From CAWKCE01 sp032127035 (GTDB lineage Bacteria; Actinomycetota; Actinomycetes; JAHEKZ01): a stretch of 64,000 nucleotides of DNA. The stretch is from assembly GCA_963848085.1 (NCBI GenBank), contig CAWKCE010000005.1, forward strand, positions 711,075-775,074, given 5' to 3'. Every line of letters begins with the position of its first letter. Position 1 is the first letter of the stretch. A model generated the notes under the pieces. It was not told the DNA's origin, ran no database searches, and saw nothing but the letters and a program-made list of their open reading frames with translations. This document shows, piece after piece, positions 50,297-58,306 of this stretch. Both the position numbers and the translations under genes were made by a program.

Positions 50297-51136
50297 ATGA
50301 CGTTTTCGCGCGGAGTCCGGGCGACACTCACCGCGTTACTCGCGGTCGGACTGGTCTTCATGTACATCCCGCTGCTCATCGTGCTGGTGAACTCGTTCAA
50401 CGAGAGTCGCACGTTCAACTGGCCCCCCACCGGGTTCACGTTGGAGTGGTGGTCCAGTGCGCTGCAGAGCGCCGACATGCTGGCCGCCTTTCGCACCTCC
50501 ATCATCGTCGCGGCAGTCGCGTCCGGGGTGTCCATCGTGCTCGGCACCATGCTCGCCTTCGCCATCGGCCGCTACCAGTGGTTCGGGCGGGAGTCGGTGT
50601 CGTTCTTGGTCGTGCTGCCGATCGCCCTGCCGGGCATCGTTACCGGCGTCTCGTTGTCCGCGGCGGTGTCCACGCTGCGTCAGCCGGTGGCCGACGTCTT
50701 CGGAGTGGACCTGAATCTCGGGATGTTCACCACCATCGTGGGGCACGTGACGTTCACCATCGTGATCATCTACAACAACGCGCTCGCCCGGTTGCGGCGA
50801 ATGGCCGGCTCTGTGGAGGAGGCGTCGATGGACCTCGGCGCCGACACCTTCCAGACGTTCCGTTTCGTGACGTTTCCGGCGATCCGCGGCGCCCTGGTCG
50901 CCGGCGCGCTCCTTGCGTTCGGGCTGTCGTTTGACGAGATCATCGTCACTCGTTTCGTGGCCGGTCCGGGCGTGGAGACGCTGCCGCTGTGGATCTTTAA
51001 CAACCTCTTCCGGCCGTATGAAGGTCCAGTGGTCAATGCCGTTGCGGCGCTCATGATCGTGCTTGCGGTGATCCCGATCTGGGCTTCGCAGCGGCTTTCC
51101 GCCGACGAGTCGAGTCGTGGCGGCGGACTGATCTGA
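50297..51136 (+). CDS. potC: polyamine ABC transporter permease (PotC type)
   Basis: 279 residues, six helices, EAA loop EEASMDLGADTFQTFRFVTFP near 175. The ATG lies 3 bases after the potB stop, so the permeases are made together. The final gene of the cluster. Confidence 0.92.
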   Translation: MTFSRGVRATLTALLAVGLVFMYIPLLIVLVNSFNESRTFNWPPTGFTLEWWSSALQSADMLAAFRTSIIVAAVASGVSIVLGTMLAFAIGRYQWFGRESVSFLVVLPIALPGIVTGVSLSAAVSTLRQPVADVFGVDLNLGMFTTIVGHVTFTIVIIYNNALARLRRMAGSVEEASMDLGADTFQTFRFVTFPAIRGALVAGALLAFGLSFDEIIVTRFVAGPGVETLPLWIFNNLFRPYEGPVVNAVAALMIVLAVIPIWASQRLSADESSRGGGLI

Positions 51137-51170
51137 GCCGGAGTCGCAGTCGGGGCTGAAGCGGGCACTC

Positions 51171-51821
51171 ATGTCTGCCGATCTTCACCCGGTGAGGCCG
51201 TGGATCGCGTTGTTCCTCACCGCAGGCGCGGTCGCGCTCGCGGTGAGGCACGCCGTGGGCCACCGCCACCCGATCCTGATCCCGCTGCTCCTGGTGCCTG
51301 CGCTGGTCCTCGGGTGGTTCGAGTGGCAGTTCCGGGTGGACCAGAGCCTGTTCTCCGCCGTGGGGACGCGCATCGCCGAGCGTGACGTGACGATCGAGTG
51401 CCAGCGCCTTGGCGGCGCCCTGCTCGACGTCACCGCAGAGCTCGGCTACGTCCAGTTCGATGCCGACGGCCGGCCCTCTGACGTCGGGCGGCTGGAGATC
51501 ACGGCGTGCGAGGCGCTGCGGGACTACGTACACGGCGACCAGGCGACGCCGTCGCTGGACGAGGTCATCGCGGTCCAGGTGCTGACTCACGAGTCGTACC
51601 ACCTGTCCGGCATCGCGAACGAGGCGGAGACCGAGTGCGCGGCTCTCCAGCGGCTGGACGAGGTGGCCGGCTGGCTCGGGGCCACCCCGGAGCAGGCCCG
51701 GGCGCTGGCCGAGCGGTACTGGGTGGAGGTCGTCCCGCGGATGCCGGAGGGCTACCGCAGCCGCGACTGCGTCGACGGTGGCCGGCTGGATGCGGCGCCG
51801 ACCGACCCGGTCTGGCCCTGA
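51171..51821 (+). CDS. membrane protein with HExxH motif, putative metallopeptidase-like
   Basis: 216 residues. Two N-terminal hydrophobic helices (about 10-25, ALFLTAGAVALAV, and 34-50, ILIPLLLVPALVLGW), then an extracytoplasmic domain. It contains LTHESYHLSG near 140 (HESYH matches the zinc-protease HExxH) and a downstream NEAETECAAL, where Glu could be a third ligand as in gluzincins. Four cysteines (C-Q-R near 77, C-E-A, E-C-A, D-C-V) may form disulfides. The family is uncharacterised, catalysis unproven. It follows potC by 34 bases. Confidence 0.65.
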   Translation: MSADLHPVRPWIALFLTAGAVALAVRHAVGHRHPILIPLLLVPALVLGWFEWQFRVDQSLFSAVGTRIAERDVTIECQRLGGALLDVTAELGYVQFDADGRPSDVGRLEITACEALRDYVHGDQATPSLDEVIAVQVLTHESYHLSGIANEAETECAALQRLDEVAGWLGATPEQARALAERYWVEVVPRMPEGYRSRDCVDGGRLDAAPTDPVWP

Positions 51822-51840
51822 CCCACTCCTCGCGCCCCAC

Positions 51841-51902
51841 ACCCACGCCAGGCCGCCACGCTCCTGCGTCGCGCGGGCGCAGGGTGGCGGCCTGGCGTGG
51901 GT
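51841..51902. repeat. palindromic intergenic repeat, copy D (perfect 19-bp arms)
   Basis: Perfect 19-bp inverted repeat ACCCACGCCAGGCCGCCAC with its complement, separated by 24 bases containing GCGCGGGCGC. It is the best-preserved of the four copies and may also terminate the upstream gene. Confidence 0.8.
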
Positions 51903-51927
51903 TTCGGGGGCCCATCGATACTGGGCG

Positions 51928-52735
51928 ATGAGTGACCTCGACTCGTCTGCCCGTGCCCTCGACTCGTCTGCCCGTGCCCTCGACTCGCCTGCCCGTGACC
52001 TCGACTCGCGGTCCCGTGCCCGTGACCTCGACGCGGCGGACCCGCTGCGGTCCTTCCGCGACCAGGTGCTGCGGGCCGATCCGGAGCTGGTCTACCTCGA
52101 CGGGAACAGCCTGGGGATGATGCCGCTCGCCGCCGCGGACCGGCTGCGTCGGATGGTCAACGAGCAGTGGGGCGGCGAGCTCGTGCGCGGCTGGCAGCAC
52201 TGGGACAGCCTGCCCGTCGACGTCGGTGACCGCATCGGCGGACTCGTCGGGGCCGCCCCTGGCCAGGTGGTCGCGACCGACACGATCTCGGTGAACCTGT
52301 TCAAGCTGGCCTGTGCCGCCTTCGACGCGCGGCCCGGGCGGACCGTTCTGCTGACCGAGGCCGGCAACTTCCCCAGCGACCGGTACGTCCTCGACGGCGC
52401 CGCCCGCCTGCTGGGCGGCGAGCTGCGCCTGGTGTCGGCTGACCCGGTGAGCGGGATCGCGCCGGAGGACCTGGCACCGCACCTGACCGACGACGTCGCC
52501 CTGGTGGCCTTGTCGCACGTCGACTACCGGGGCGGCGCCGTGGCCGACCTGGCCGCCATCACCGACACGGTCCACCGCGCAGGCGCCCTCGTGCTGTGGG
52601 ACCTGGCGCACTCCGCCGGATCGGTCCCGATCGGTCTGGACGACGTGGGTGCCGACTTCGCGGTGGGCTGTACGTACAAGTACCTCAACGCCGGTCCAGG
52701 CTCTCCGGCCTATCTGTACGTGCGGCGCAGATTTC
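51928..52735 (+). CDS. kynU: kynureninase, truncated at the chimeric junction
   Basis: Hydrolyses kynurenine to anthranilate and alanine; PLP fold type I. LVYLDGNSLGMMP near 42, WDLAHSAGS near 226 and the PLP lysine in GCTYKYLNAGPGSPAYLYVRR near 250 are all present. Homology stops after the Y-V-R-R that precedes the C-terminal domain. After that the frame continues for another 70 residues of meaningless sequence (antisense of the ArsA gene) to a stop at 52,947. About 150 residues of kynureninase are lost. The N-terminus carries an unusual 7-residue repeat. PLP family certain; intact function impossible here. Confidence 0.9.
51937..52020 (+). repeat. four tandem 21-bp units in the kynU N-terminus
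   Basis: Units start at 51937, 51958, 51979 and 52000; the first two are identical and the others differ by a few bases. They encode LDSSARA, LDSSARA, LDSPARD and LDSRSRA, a heptad with leucine at each first position. Length is a multiple of three, so copy number can change without breaking the frame. Confidence 0.9.
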
Positions 52736-52745
52736 GGCATGATTT
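52727..52745. other. chimeric junction between actinomycete and Chloroflexi-type DNA
   Basis: Left of here kynU codons read Y-V-R-R in G+C-rich sequence; right of here the minus strand reads ArsA-like V-E-I-M-P in A+T-rich sequence. Both proteins lose homology within about ten bases of each other. Neither a transposase, repeat nor tRNA lies at the join. Composition and gene density change at the same point. Confidence 0.85.
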
Positions 52746-52953
52746 CAACCGCCCCTTGACCGAAGATATCACGTTCGAAAATATCAGAGAGGGATGCCTG
52801 TGGATCAACGGAAAAGACCAGCACTTTATGACCCATTTTGGCCAAATAATAAGCCGAGGCAGCCGAGAAAGTCGTCTTTCCCAAGCCGCCCTTGCCGCCA
52901 AACATAATATATCGGCGTTCCGGTTGTTCATCAAAAATACGAGCTAAGGTCAT
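52736..52953 (-). CDS. ArsA-family ATPase, N-terminus only (cut by junction)
   Basis: The first about 72 residues of an ArsA/GET3-type anion-transport or tail-anchored-protein ATPase: deviant Walker A FGGKGGLGKTTFSA near 18-31 and the switch-I-like FSVDPQASLSDIF near 49-61, ending VEIMP, after which homology stops. AAGGG precedes the ATG. It is the last gene of the operon with the thioredoxin-like and paired small proteins upstream. Which substrate it handles is unknown; Chloroflexi homologues are annotated only as anion-transporting ATPases. Confidence 0.85.
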
Positions 52954-52966
52954 AAGATTTTCCCTT

Positions 52967-53242
52967 CTAAGCAAGCGCGTCGGTTAAGTCGTGTTCACGT
53001 AACATTCGACGTTTCCAGGTTGAAATTTGGGGTACGACATATGGAAGCAAACGCAATGAATAATAGGGTGGCAGAATCGGTACACCTAGCAAATCGCCCA
53101 TGGTTATCAGAATAAACAAATGCTCCATGCTCCCTCTGGTTTTTAGAGCAAAGCGGGTCATATCGTGACCTGCCATACCATAAATAAATTCGATTGCATT
53201 TTGGCCAATTTTTTGCAGAAAATTACGCTCTTCCTCGGTCAT
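52967..53242 (-). CDS. small protein, paralogue of the neighbouring 98-residue protein
   Basis: 91 residues. The C-terminal half (HLFILITMGDLLGVPILPPYYSLRLLPYVVP then TWKRRMLREHDLTDAL) aligns closely with the next gene upstream. One amphipathic or membrane-inserting segment (LITMGDLLGVPILPPYY) with a conserved G-I/V-P-I-L-P-P loop is followed by a charged tail. AGGAGA lies upstream. It ends 14 bases before the ArsA-like gene. Family not recognised; a membrane-associated partner of the ATPase is inference. Confidence 0.7.
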   Translation of the reverse strand: MTEEERNFLQKIGQNAIEFIYGMAGHDMTRFALKTRGSMEHLFILITMGDLLGVPILPPYYSLRLLPYVVPQISTWKRRMLREHDLTDALA

Positions 53243-53284
53243 TTTTCCTATCTCCTAATTAAGTTTTATTAAAAATCTAACCAT

Positions 53285-53581
53285 TCATCCAATCTCTTGA
53301 ACGATAAGGTCGGTGAAATCTCGTTCGCGCAGCATGCTGCGTTTCCAGCTATGTAAGGTAGGTACCATATAAGGGATCAAACGCAAGGTGTGGAATGGCG
53401 GCAAAATTGGGATTCCTAATAAACCTCCATATACGATCAGGGTAAACAATCTCTCTTTCTCAGCACGAGATTTCTCCAGCTCACGCACCCAATCGTAAAT
53501 GGTCATCCCGTAAATGACTTCCTTGATGACAATAAATATATTATTCGTGCGTTTTATTAATTGCTCCAGCATAGTACCCAT
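53285..53581 (-). CDS. small protein with GIPILPP motif, paralogue of 91-residue neighbour
   Basis: 98 residues. N-terminal helix with basic and acidic residues (DWVRELEKSRAEKERL), then LFTLIVYGGLLGIPILPPFHTLRLIPYMVP and HSWKRSMLRERDFTDLI, shared nearly residue for residue with its downstream neighbour. A tandem duplication within the operon is likely. The start is either the first ATG or the ATG three codons later; Shine-Dalgarno is weak for both. Function unknown. Confidence 0.7.
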   Translation of the reverse strand: MGTMLEQLIKRTNNIFIVIKEVIYGMTIYDWVRELEKSRAEKERLFTLIVYGGLLGIPILPPFHTLRLIPYMVPTLHSWKRSMLRERDFTDLIVQEIG

Positions 53582-53633
53582 TGTTCGATACTTCGTCTTG
53601 ACCCACTCTGGATGTTTCCGAATTTACCTTCCA

Positions 53634-54005
53634 TTAACCCACGAAGCGAGATTCTAAAGCCGAACTTAAAGCTGATAAATTCCAGCCTGTTATCTTCTCG
53701 TGTCCTTCAACGATAAAAGTAGGGTATTTCCGCACCCAATGTCGTAGCGATTTATAAAAACCTAACAATGATTGCGGATCGATTATATAGATCGTAATCC
53801 GATTTTTATAGCGCTCAACTAATTCTACCACTAAGGAAGAAAGGCGGATATGGTCTTCCACCAGTTTTTTGGGGTAATCATTCAGAATTTCAAAGTGAAC
53901 TTGTTGACCAATACCCGATTGATCATAAAAAGTTTCACAATGCGTTCACTGTTTGTAACTAATGGGGACTAGCGTAAGGATTTCCAGTTTAATTGGTTTG
54001 GACAT
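53634..54005 (-). CDS. candidate selenoprotein: thioredoxin-like, in-frame TGA in UxxC
   Basis: 123 residues if TGA at 53946-53948 is read as selenocysteine. The ATG has GGAGGG four bases upstream and the frame is continuous on both sides of the TGA: MSKPIKLEILTLVP...YKQ, then Sec20, T-H-C, ETFYDQSG. This gives U-T-H-C, a UxxC redox pair where CxxC sits in thioredoxin-like proteins. The rest (VVELVERYKNRITIYIID, YPTFIVEGHEKITGW) is a plausible thioredoxin-like alpha/beta fold. A SECIS-like hairpin follows. The alternatives are a nonsense mutation or a base error in a region rich in frameshifts. It is the first gene of the operon with the two GIPILPP proteins and the ArsA-like ATPase. Confidence 0.55.
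53895..53938 (-). promoter_or_regulatory. SECIS-like hairpin downstream of the in-frame TGA
   Basis: In the mRNA, GUGAA (11-15 nt from the U of UGA) pairs with UUCAC, CUU with AAG, and an 8-bp upper stem UGAUCAAU/AUUGGUCA closes a 5-nt loop CGGGU. The loop begins 28 nt after UGA. Upper stem 4-16 bp, loop 3-14 nt, a G in the first two loop positions and 16-37 nt spacing all match the published bacterial SECIS consensus. Confidence 0.55.
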
Positions 54006-54140
54006 TGACCCTCCGGGTCCTAATTCCTGCGAAAACACAAAACCTGAATGAACCGTGTGTAAATTGGGTTTCTTTAAATATTAATAATTTTCCATCATCA
54101 GGACGCTCAAATCCTAAATACCTTTTATTATCCATATGAT

Positions 54141-54172
54141 AAAAAGGAGGGTAGTGAACTACCCTCCCTTTT
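54141..54172 (-). terminator. terminator between cstA and the selenoprotein operon
   Basis: Stem of 10 GC-rich pairs (GGAGGGTAGT with complement) extended by A/U pairs, 2-base loop, 21 bases after the cstA stop. The A/T arms make it usable in both directions. Confidence 0.85.
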
Positions 54173-54193
54173 ATCAAAATTCAACCCTTATCA

Positions 54194-55907
54194 CTAAGCT
54201 TTCGCTACTTCCTCTTTAGTTGGCGCCTGAAGAGCTTTAACGCCATCAACGATAAGGATTGCTGCAGCCACAATCAACACCACAGCGATGATGAATAAAA
54301 GCAGCGCAGCGATGAATGCTTGGGGAGTCGCGGCGCCTCCCAGTTTCATAAAGTTGGTGTAGGCGAGGTAAATCAATGCCGCCATGGTGGTGACGATCAT
54401 AAAAATGGCGGGATAAAGCGCCCAAGTATTCTTTCTACCTTCCGATTTCAGCCATAAGGCGATCAGTAGTAAGGCCAAACCTGCCATCAATTGGTTCGAA
54501 GCGCCAAAAGCGCCCCAAATAGCCAACCATGGAATGATCCACACAAAGAGCACGGTCAAGAGCAAGGCAACCGTTGTTCCCACATGAATATTCTTCATGG
54601 CAGGGATTGTGTCCCCTACTAATTCAGCGCTGGCAACGCGCATGAAGCGAACCACAAGTTGCATGATCGTGATAGCCATGATGGTCAGGAAGACAGCGCC
54701 ATAGGCCGTACCGAAAGCTATTGGAACGCCAACTCGATTTAAGAAATTTGCGAAACCGCCGGCAAAAACTCCCAACGCTGCTGCTGGACCACCCGCATCC
54801 ATGTATCCCTGAAAACTTCCAAATGCAACAGTGGCAGTCAGGAAAGCGACGATTGCGAACCCAGCTTCCATGAACATGGCTCCGCCACCCACTGGCAAAG
54901 CATCGATCTCTTTTTCCAATTGCCGGGCAGTGCCGGAGGTGGAAACCAAGCTATGCCATCCAGAAATCGCTCCACATGCGATTGTAACGAATAGCATTGG
55001 CCATAACGGTCCACTAGCTGTGGCAAATTGAGTGTAGGCCGGGAAATCACCCATTCCAGGACGCCATATTAATAGTACCAACGACAGCACCCACCATTCC
55101 AATGCTTACAATCCAGAATGACACGTAGTTTACTGGCTGTGCGAACGCCCAAATGGGCAGGACTGCACCCAAGTAGCAGAAAGCGATCATGAGCAGAGTG
55201 CCAATTATTTGTGCCTGAGTGTTGCCCAAGAAGACTACAGGAGATTCTGGTCCACCGTAGAGAGAAGAAAAAAAGTTAGTTACTGCAGGCAAGGTCCCAA
55301 CCCAAATCCCGATGAAAGTGAGCAAAACGGTTACAACCGTAGTCCGAATAATGTCTTGCTTCCACTTATACGTCATCTGACCTGCAAGAACACCCATCAG
55401 TACAAGGAAAATCATACCAAATGGCACCGCGGGTTTGGTCATCAATGTTTTGCCTACCGCGTTACCGAAAGCCCCCATGATCAGTAACAGGTAGAAATAG
55501 ATAAAGACCATCAGGATCGTTCGAGCGCGCGGTGAAACCAATTTATAGCTGAGCGCCCCCATGGTTTCGCCATCCCGGCGGACACCCATGATCATTGCGC
55601 CGTAATCTTGAACCCACCCGATGAAGAAAACTCCCAGGATAATCCATGCCAACGCCGGTAACCAGCCCCATTGGACAGCAATAATGGGTCCAGTAAGTGG
55701 CGCAAGAGCTGCGACCGATTTAAACTGGTATCCAAAAAGCACATTGCGGCTGGCAGGTGTAAAATCTACACCGTCCATGTACATTTTGGCGGGGGTAGCT
55801 TTATCTGGGTTCGGCTGTACGATATTTTTGTCAATGCTCTTGGCATAGTAAAAATATCCAATCCCAATGCCTAAAGCTCCCAAGACAAGTACAACTAAAG
55901 CGTTCAC
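54194..55907 (-). pseudogene. cstA: carbon starvation protein CstA, single frameshift
   Basis: Peptide/pyruvate transporter of the CstA family, here as two overlapping frames. The first encodes GTG-start residues to SIGMVGAVVG (with YAKSIDKNI, DFTPASRNVLFGYQFKSVAALAPLTGPI). The second continues LLIWRPGMGDFPAYT...FVTIACGAISGWHSL...NQLMAGLALL to the stop. The frame changes at about 55,078, one base; without it the product would be about 570 residues with roughly 15 helices, normal for the short CstA type. AAGGAG lies before the GTG. The break is probably a sequencing error, because both parts are fully conserved. Confidence 0.9.
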
Positions 55908-56592
55908 TGTTCACACTCCTTTACATATACTTTGAGTTCTTTATACTAATGATATGATATAAACGCTAGAGATGAGATTATTGAATTTTCCACCTCCCTT
56001 CCTATGACTAGGTCACTTCCTAAGCGCGCAAAAACAAAACAACCGGGAAATACTATCGTAACAACCTTGTTGGACACTGTCTCCTACTTAGCTGTTGGTT
56101 ATTTATGATCTCTACTAACTTGGTATCGAAAGCAGTTTATTATCTCTATATATAACAAAACGCGCTCGGAAACCCTCTGTTTTCACAGCGCTTAATATCT
56201 TGCTTAACAAAGAAAGCCTATTCATCCTGTGAGACGAAAGCTAATTATAACAATTACATTTTTCTCGTGTGCAAAATCATTATATCATTACTTCTTAATT
56301 AACAAACCCCGAGTTATTCTTCAAGTTACGCATGAGAAATATTTCACAAGTTTCGTTTATATAGCAAAAAAATGCGTGTTATTAACTCCGCTAAGCTCTA
56401 TGAGTCAAAGAATAAAGAAGAATTTTGACCATAATTTTTCGGTTCTAAGGTTTTGATTTAATTATTGAGCATGAATCGCGAGGATGTGAACAAAATAACA
56501 TTCTAATTGCTATTAATTCCAGAAAAGCAATTAAGAACGCTTTGAAACACGGACCAATCAACGGGAGTTTTATTAACGACCGAAAATATTAT
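55908..56592. other. 685-bp A+T-rich gap without a convincing gene
   Basis: Contains the cstA promoter region (minus strand, AT-rich with AGTATAAAG about 35 bases before the start) and the end of the larA transcript. A 75-codon open frame on the plus strand has no ribosome site, low-complexity composition and no homology, so it is rejected. No strong hairpin or repeat was found. Confidence 0.6.
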
Positions 56593-57858
56593 TTATAGAT
56601 AAGGAATCGTTTGCGGACCTTCAGGCAGAACACAAATCTTCGCCTGTGATCCAAATTTATCCAGCAACTCTCTCACTGTTTCCCGGATATCACGGGAAGG
56701 AAGGAAAAGTGCATACTGGATCTGTTCATCGCTCAGGTTATCGGAGTATACATAAACGCTGGCTTTGATCTGGAGCAGCGCCTGAAGCTGGGCGTTCCAC
56801 TGGTCTTGTTCGTGGAAGCCCGGGGATGTGATCCTTTCAAGCAATTCTTGCGGGGTGTCAGCCAGATGCAATAATTGCATATACAAACCGTGTTCTGGTA
56901 CGCCATCCCAACATTCCGTCGCGATTATGATCGACCCGTCCTGGCGTACGATTTGCGCTGCAGCGCTCATCCCTTTGACAGATTGATATAAATTAAGATC
57001 CAAAGGGTAACCTGAATTGGTCGTGATGACAATATCGAAATGATCCGCAACTGGGATCATGGCGGATTTCTTTACGAATTCACACCCAATTGCGTGAGCC
57101 CGATCCAGGTCGCCAGCGAAAACCGCAGTTATGTTTTTATCTTTATTCAAGGCGACGTTGACAATAAATGTCTCGCCCACCAGGTGGGCGATCTCATGGA
57201 TCTCTTCCCAGATTGGATTGCCTTGGGTGCGACCCCAGGTTGAATTAGGGTGAGCGATGTTAACGGCATTATGATTTCGCATCACAGTCGCCTGGCCTGC
57301 CATACCCGGCATAACAGCTTTACCGCCTCCGGAGAAGCCAGCGAATAAATGTGGCTCGATAAAACCAGTCAGGATTTTCTTGTCGCAAGCCATGAACTGG
57401 CGGTTTATCCAGACTTCATTGCCACGCGATGTATTTCCAATTTTGACCTGCGTAGAGGGATCGAAAGCGTTATTCTGCACAATGCGGTATCGGTTAACCA
57501 GCGTATCACCTAACATGGTGCTAAGCTCTGCTTCGCTGTTCTCGCGGTGAGTGCCAAGCGCGTTGAAGAAGGTGATGTTCTCGACAGGAACGTGGTTTAA
57601 TTCATCCAGGATAGCCGGCAAGATGGTCTGGTTTGGCGTTGGCCGGGTGATATCGTTGAACACAATACCAACTGTATCGCCGGGTTTGACAAATTCTCTC
57701 AGCGCAGGTTTTGCGATTGGAAACTTGAGCGATTCACTGAGGGCGTGCATCTCATTCGTAAGCGCTGGAACAAAGGTTGGTTCAATAATCGTGACATTCC
57801 AATCATCAGGAAGCTCAATGACTAAACCGGTTTTCCCATAGGCTAAGTTAATCTGCAT
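56593..57858 (-). CDS. larA: LarA-like nickel-pincer racemase (DUF2088)
   Basis: 421 residues, intact. Motifs DITRPTP near 69, ALGTHR near 100 (His 108-type ligand region), GFIEPHLFAGFSGGGKAVMPG near 165-185 (the Lys that bears the nickel-pincer nucleotide) and SVKGMSAAAQIV near 290 match lactate/malate racemases of the LarA family; which 2-hydroxyacid is used is unknown. The cofactor genes larB, larC and larE are not nearby, so the pincer must be made elsewhere. One of the few unbroken genes in this part. Confidence 0.88.
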   Translation of the reverse strand: MQINLAYGKTGLVIELPDDWNVTIIEPTFVPALTNEMHALSESLKFPIAKPALREFVKPGDTVGIVFNDITRPTPNQTILPAILDELNHVPVENITFFNALGTHRENSEAELSTMLGDTLVNRYRIVQNNAFDPSTQVKIGNTSRGNEVWINRQFMACDKKILTGFIEPHLFAGFSGGGKAVMPGMAGQATVMRNHNAVNIAHPNSTWGRTQGNPIWEEIHEIAHLVGETFIVNVALNKDKNITAVFAGDLDRAHAIGCEFVKKSAMIPVADHFDIVITTNSGYPLDLNLYQSVKGMSAAAQIVRQDGSIIIATECWDGVPEHGLYMQLLHLADTPQELLERITSPGFHEQDQWNAQLQALLQIKASVYVYSDNLSDEQIQYALFLPSRDIRETVRELLDKFGSQAKICVLPEGPQTIPYL

Positions 57859-58306
57859 GATATATTCTCTTATTTACCATTATCTACCCTTGGTGGAGAA
57901 CTTACAGAAATACATGATGTGGAATGTCAATTTCCTTGCATGGCATAACAAAGTTTTGTCCTCTATGACAAATTAAAACCCATATGAGCAATAGAAAACT
58001 CCTATAGATTATACTTGCACTTCCAGAATATTTTTTTTACCGCCCGGTAGTCTTTGGTTACCGGTATTGATCATCGATGCACTTCGAAGTTGATTTGAAT
58101 TCTGCAAGTTTCTCAACCGGAAGTAAGTTAGCCCAAGGAAAGCACCAGTTGTCAATATGATGTGCACAAAGCTTTGCACTAATGGAGCAGGCATCGATTA
58201 AAATCGAAAGCACTCAATCTTGATGAAAAATTTTTTATTGCGGTTGTTATAATATTACAATCTAAGGGAATTAATTTTACTCGGATAAACAAATATAGCC
58301 CAACCT
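57859..58306. other. 448-bp gap with a doubtful small ORF and a -10-like promoter
   Basis: Holds the larA promoter on the minus strand. On the plus strand TATAAT at 58248-58253 lies 53 bases before the Ig-like protein gene, without a clear -35. A 61-codon minus-strand frame (58009-58194) has a possible helix but no ribosome site. Confidence 0.45.
58009..58194 (-). CDS. doubtful small membrane ORF
   Basis: 61 residues, one hydrophobic stretch (VHIILTTGAFLGLTYF) then polar, Asn-rich sequence. There is no Shine-Dalgarno and no recognisable family. Listed only because it lies in a gene-free gap. Confidence 0.15.
   Translation of the reverse strand: MPAPLVQSFVHIILTTGAFLGLTYFRLRNLQNSNQLRSASMINTGNQRLPGGKKNILEVQV

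Noticed and set aside
51565..52974. A 469-codon minus-strand frame joining ArsA-like residues to antisense kynU
   Set aside because: Only the first 70 residues are meaningful; the rest is antisense kynureninase. It is created by the contig junction.
53862..53948. Starting the thioredoxin-like gene at the GTG inside L-V-E-D-H, avoiding the TGA
   Set aside because: It would lose the redox motif and the N-terminal strand, has no ribosome site, and leaves the upstream SD-ATG frame unexplained.
53989..54177. 62-codon frame between cstA and the selenoprotein candidate
   Set aside because: Runs through the terminator hairpin and overlaps the better start with GGAGGG in another frame.
56229..56456. 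75-codon plus-strand frame in the A+T-rich gap
   Set aside because: No ribosome site, low-complexity AT-driven composition, no homology.
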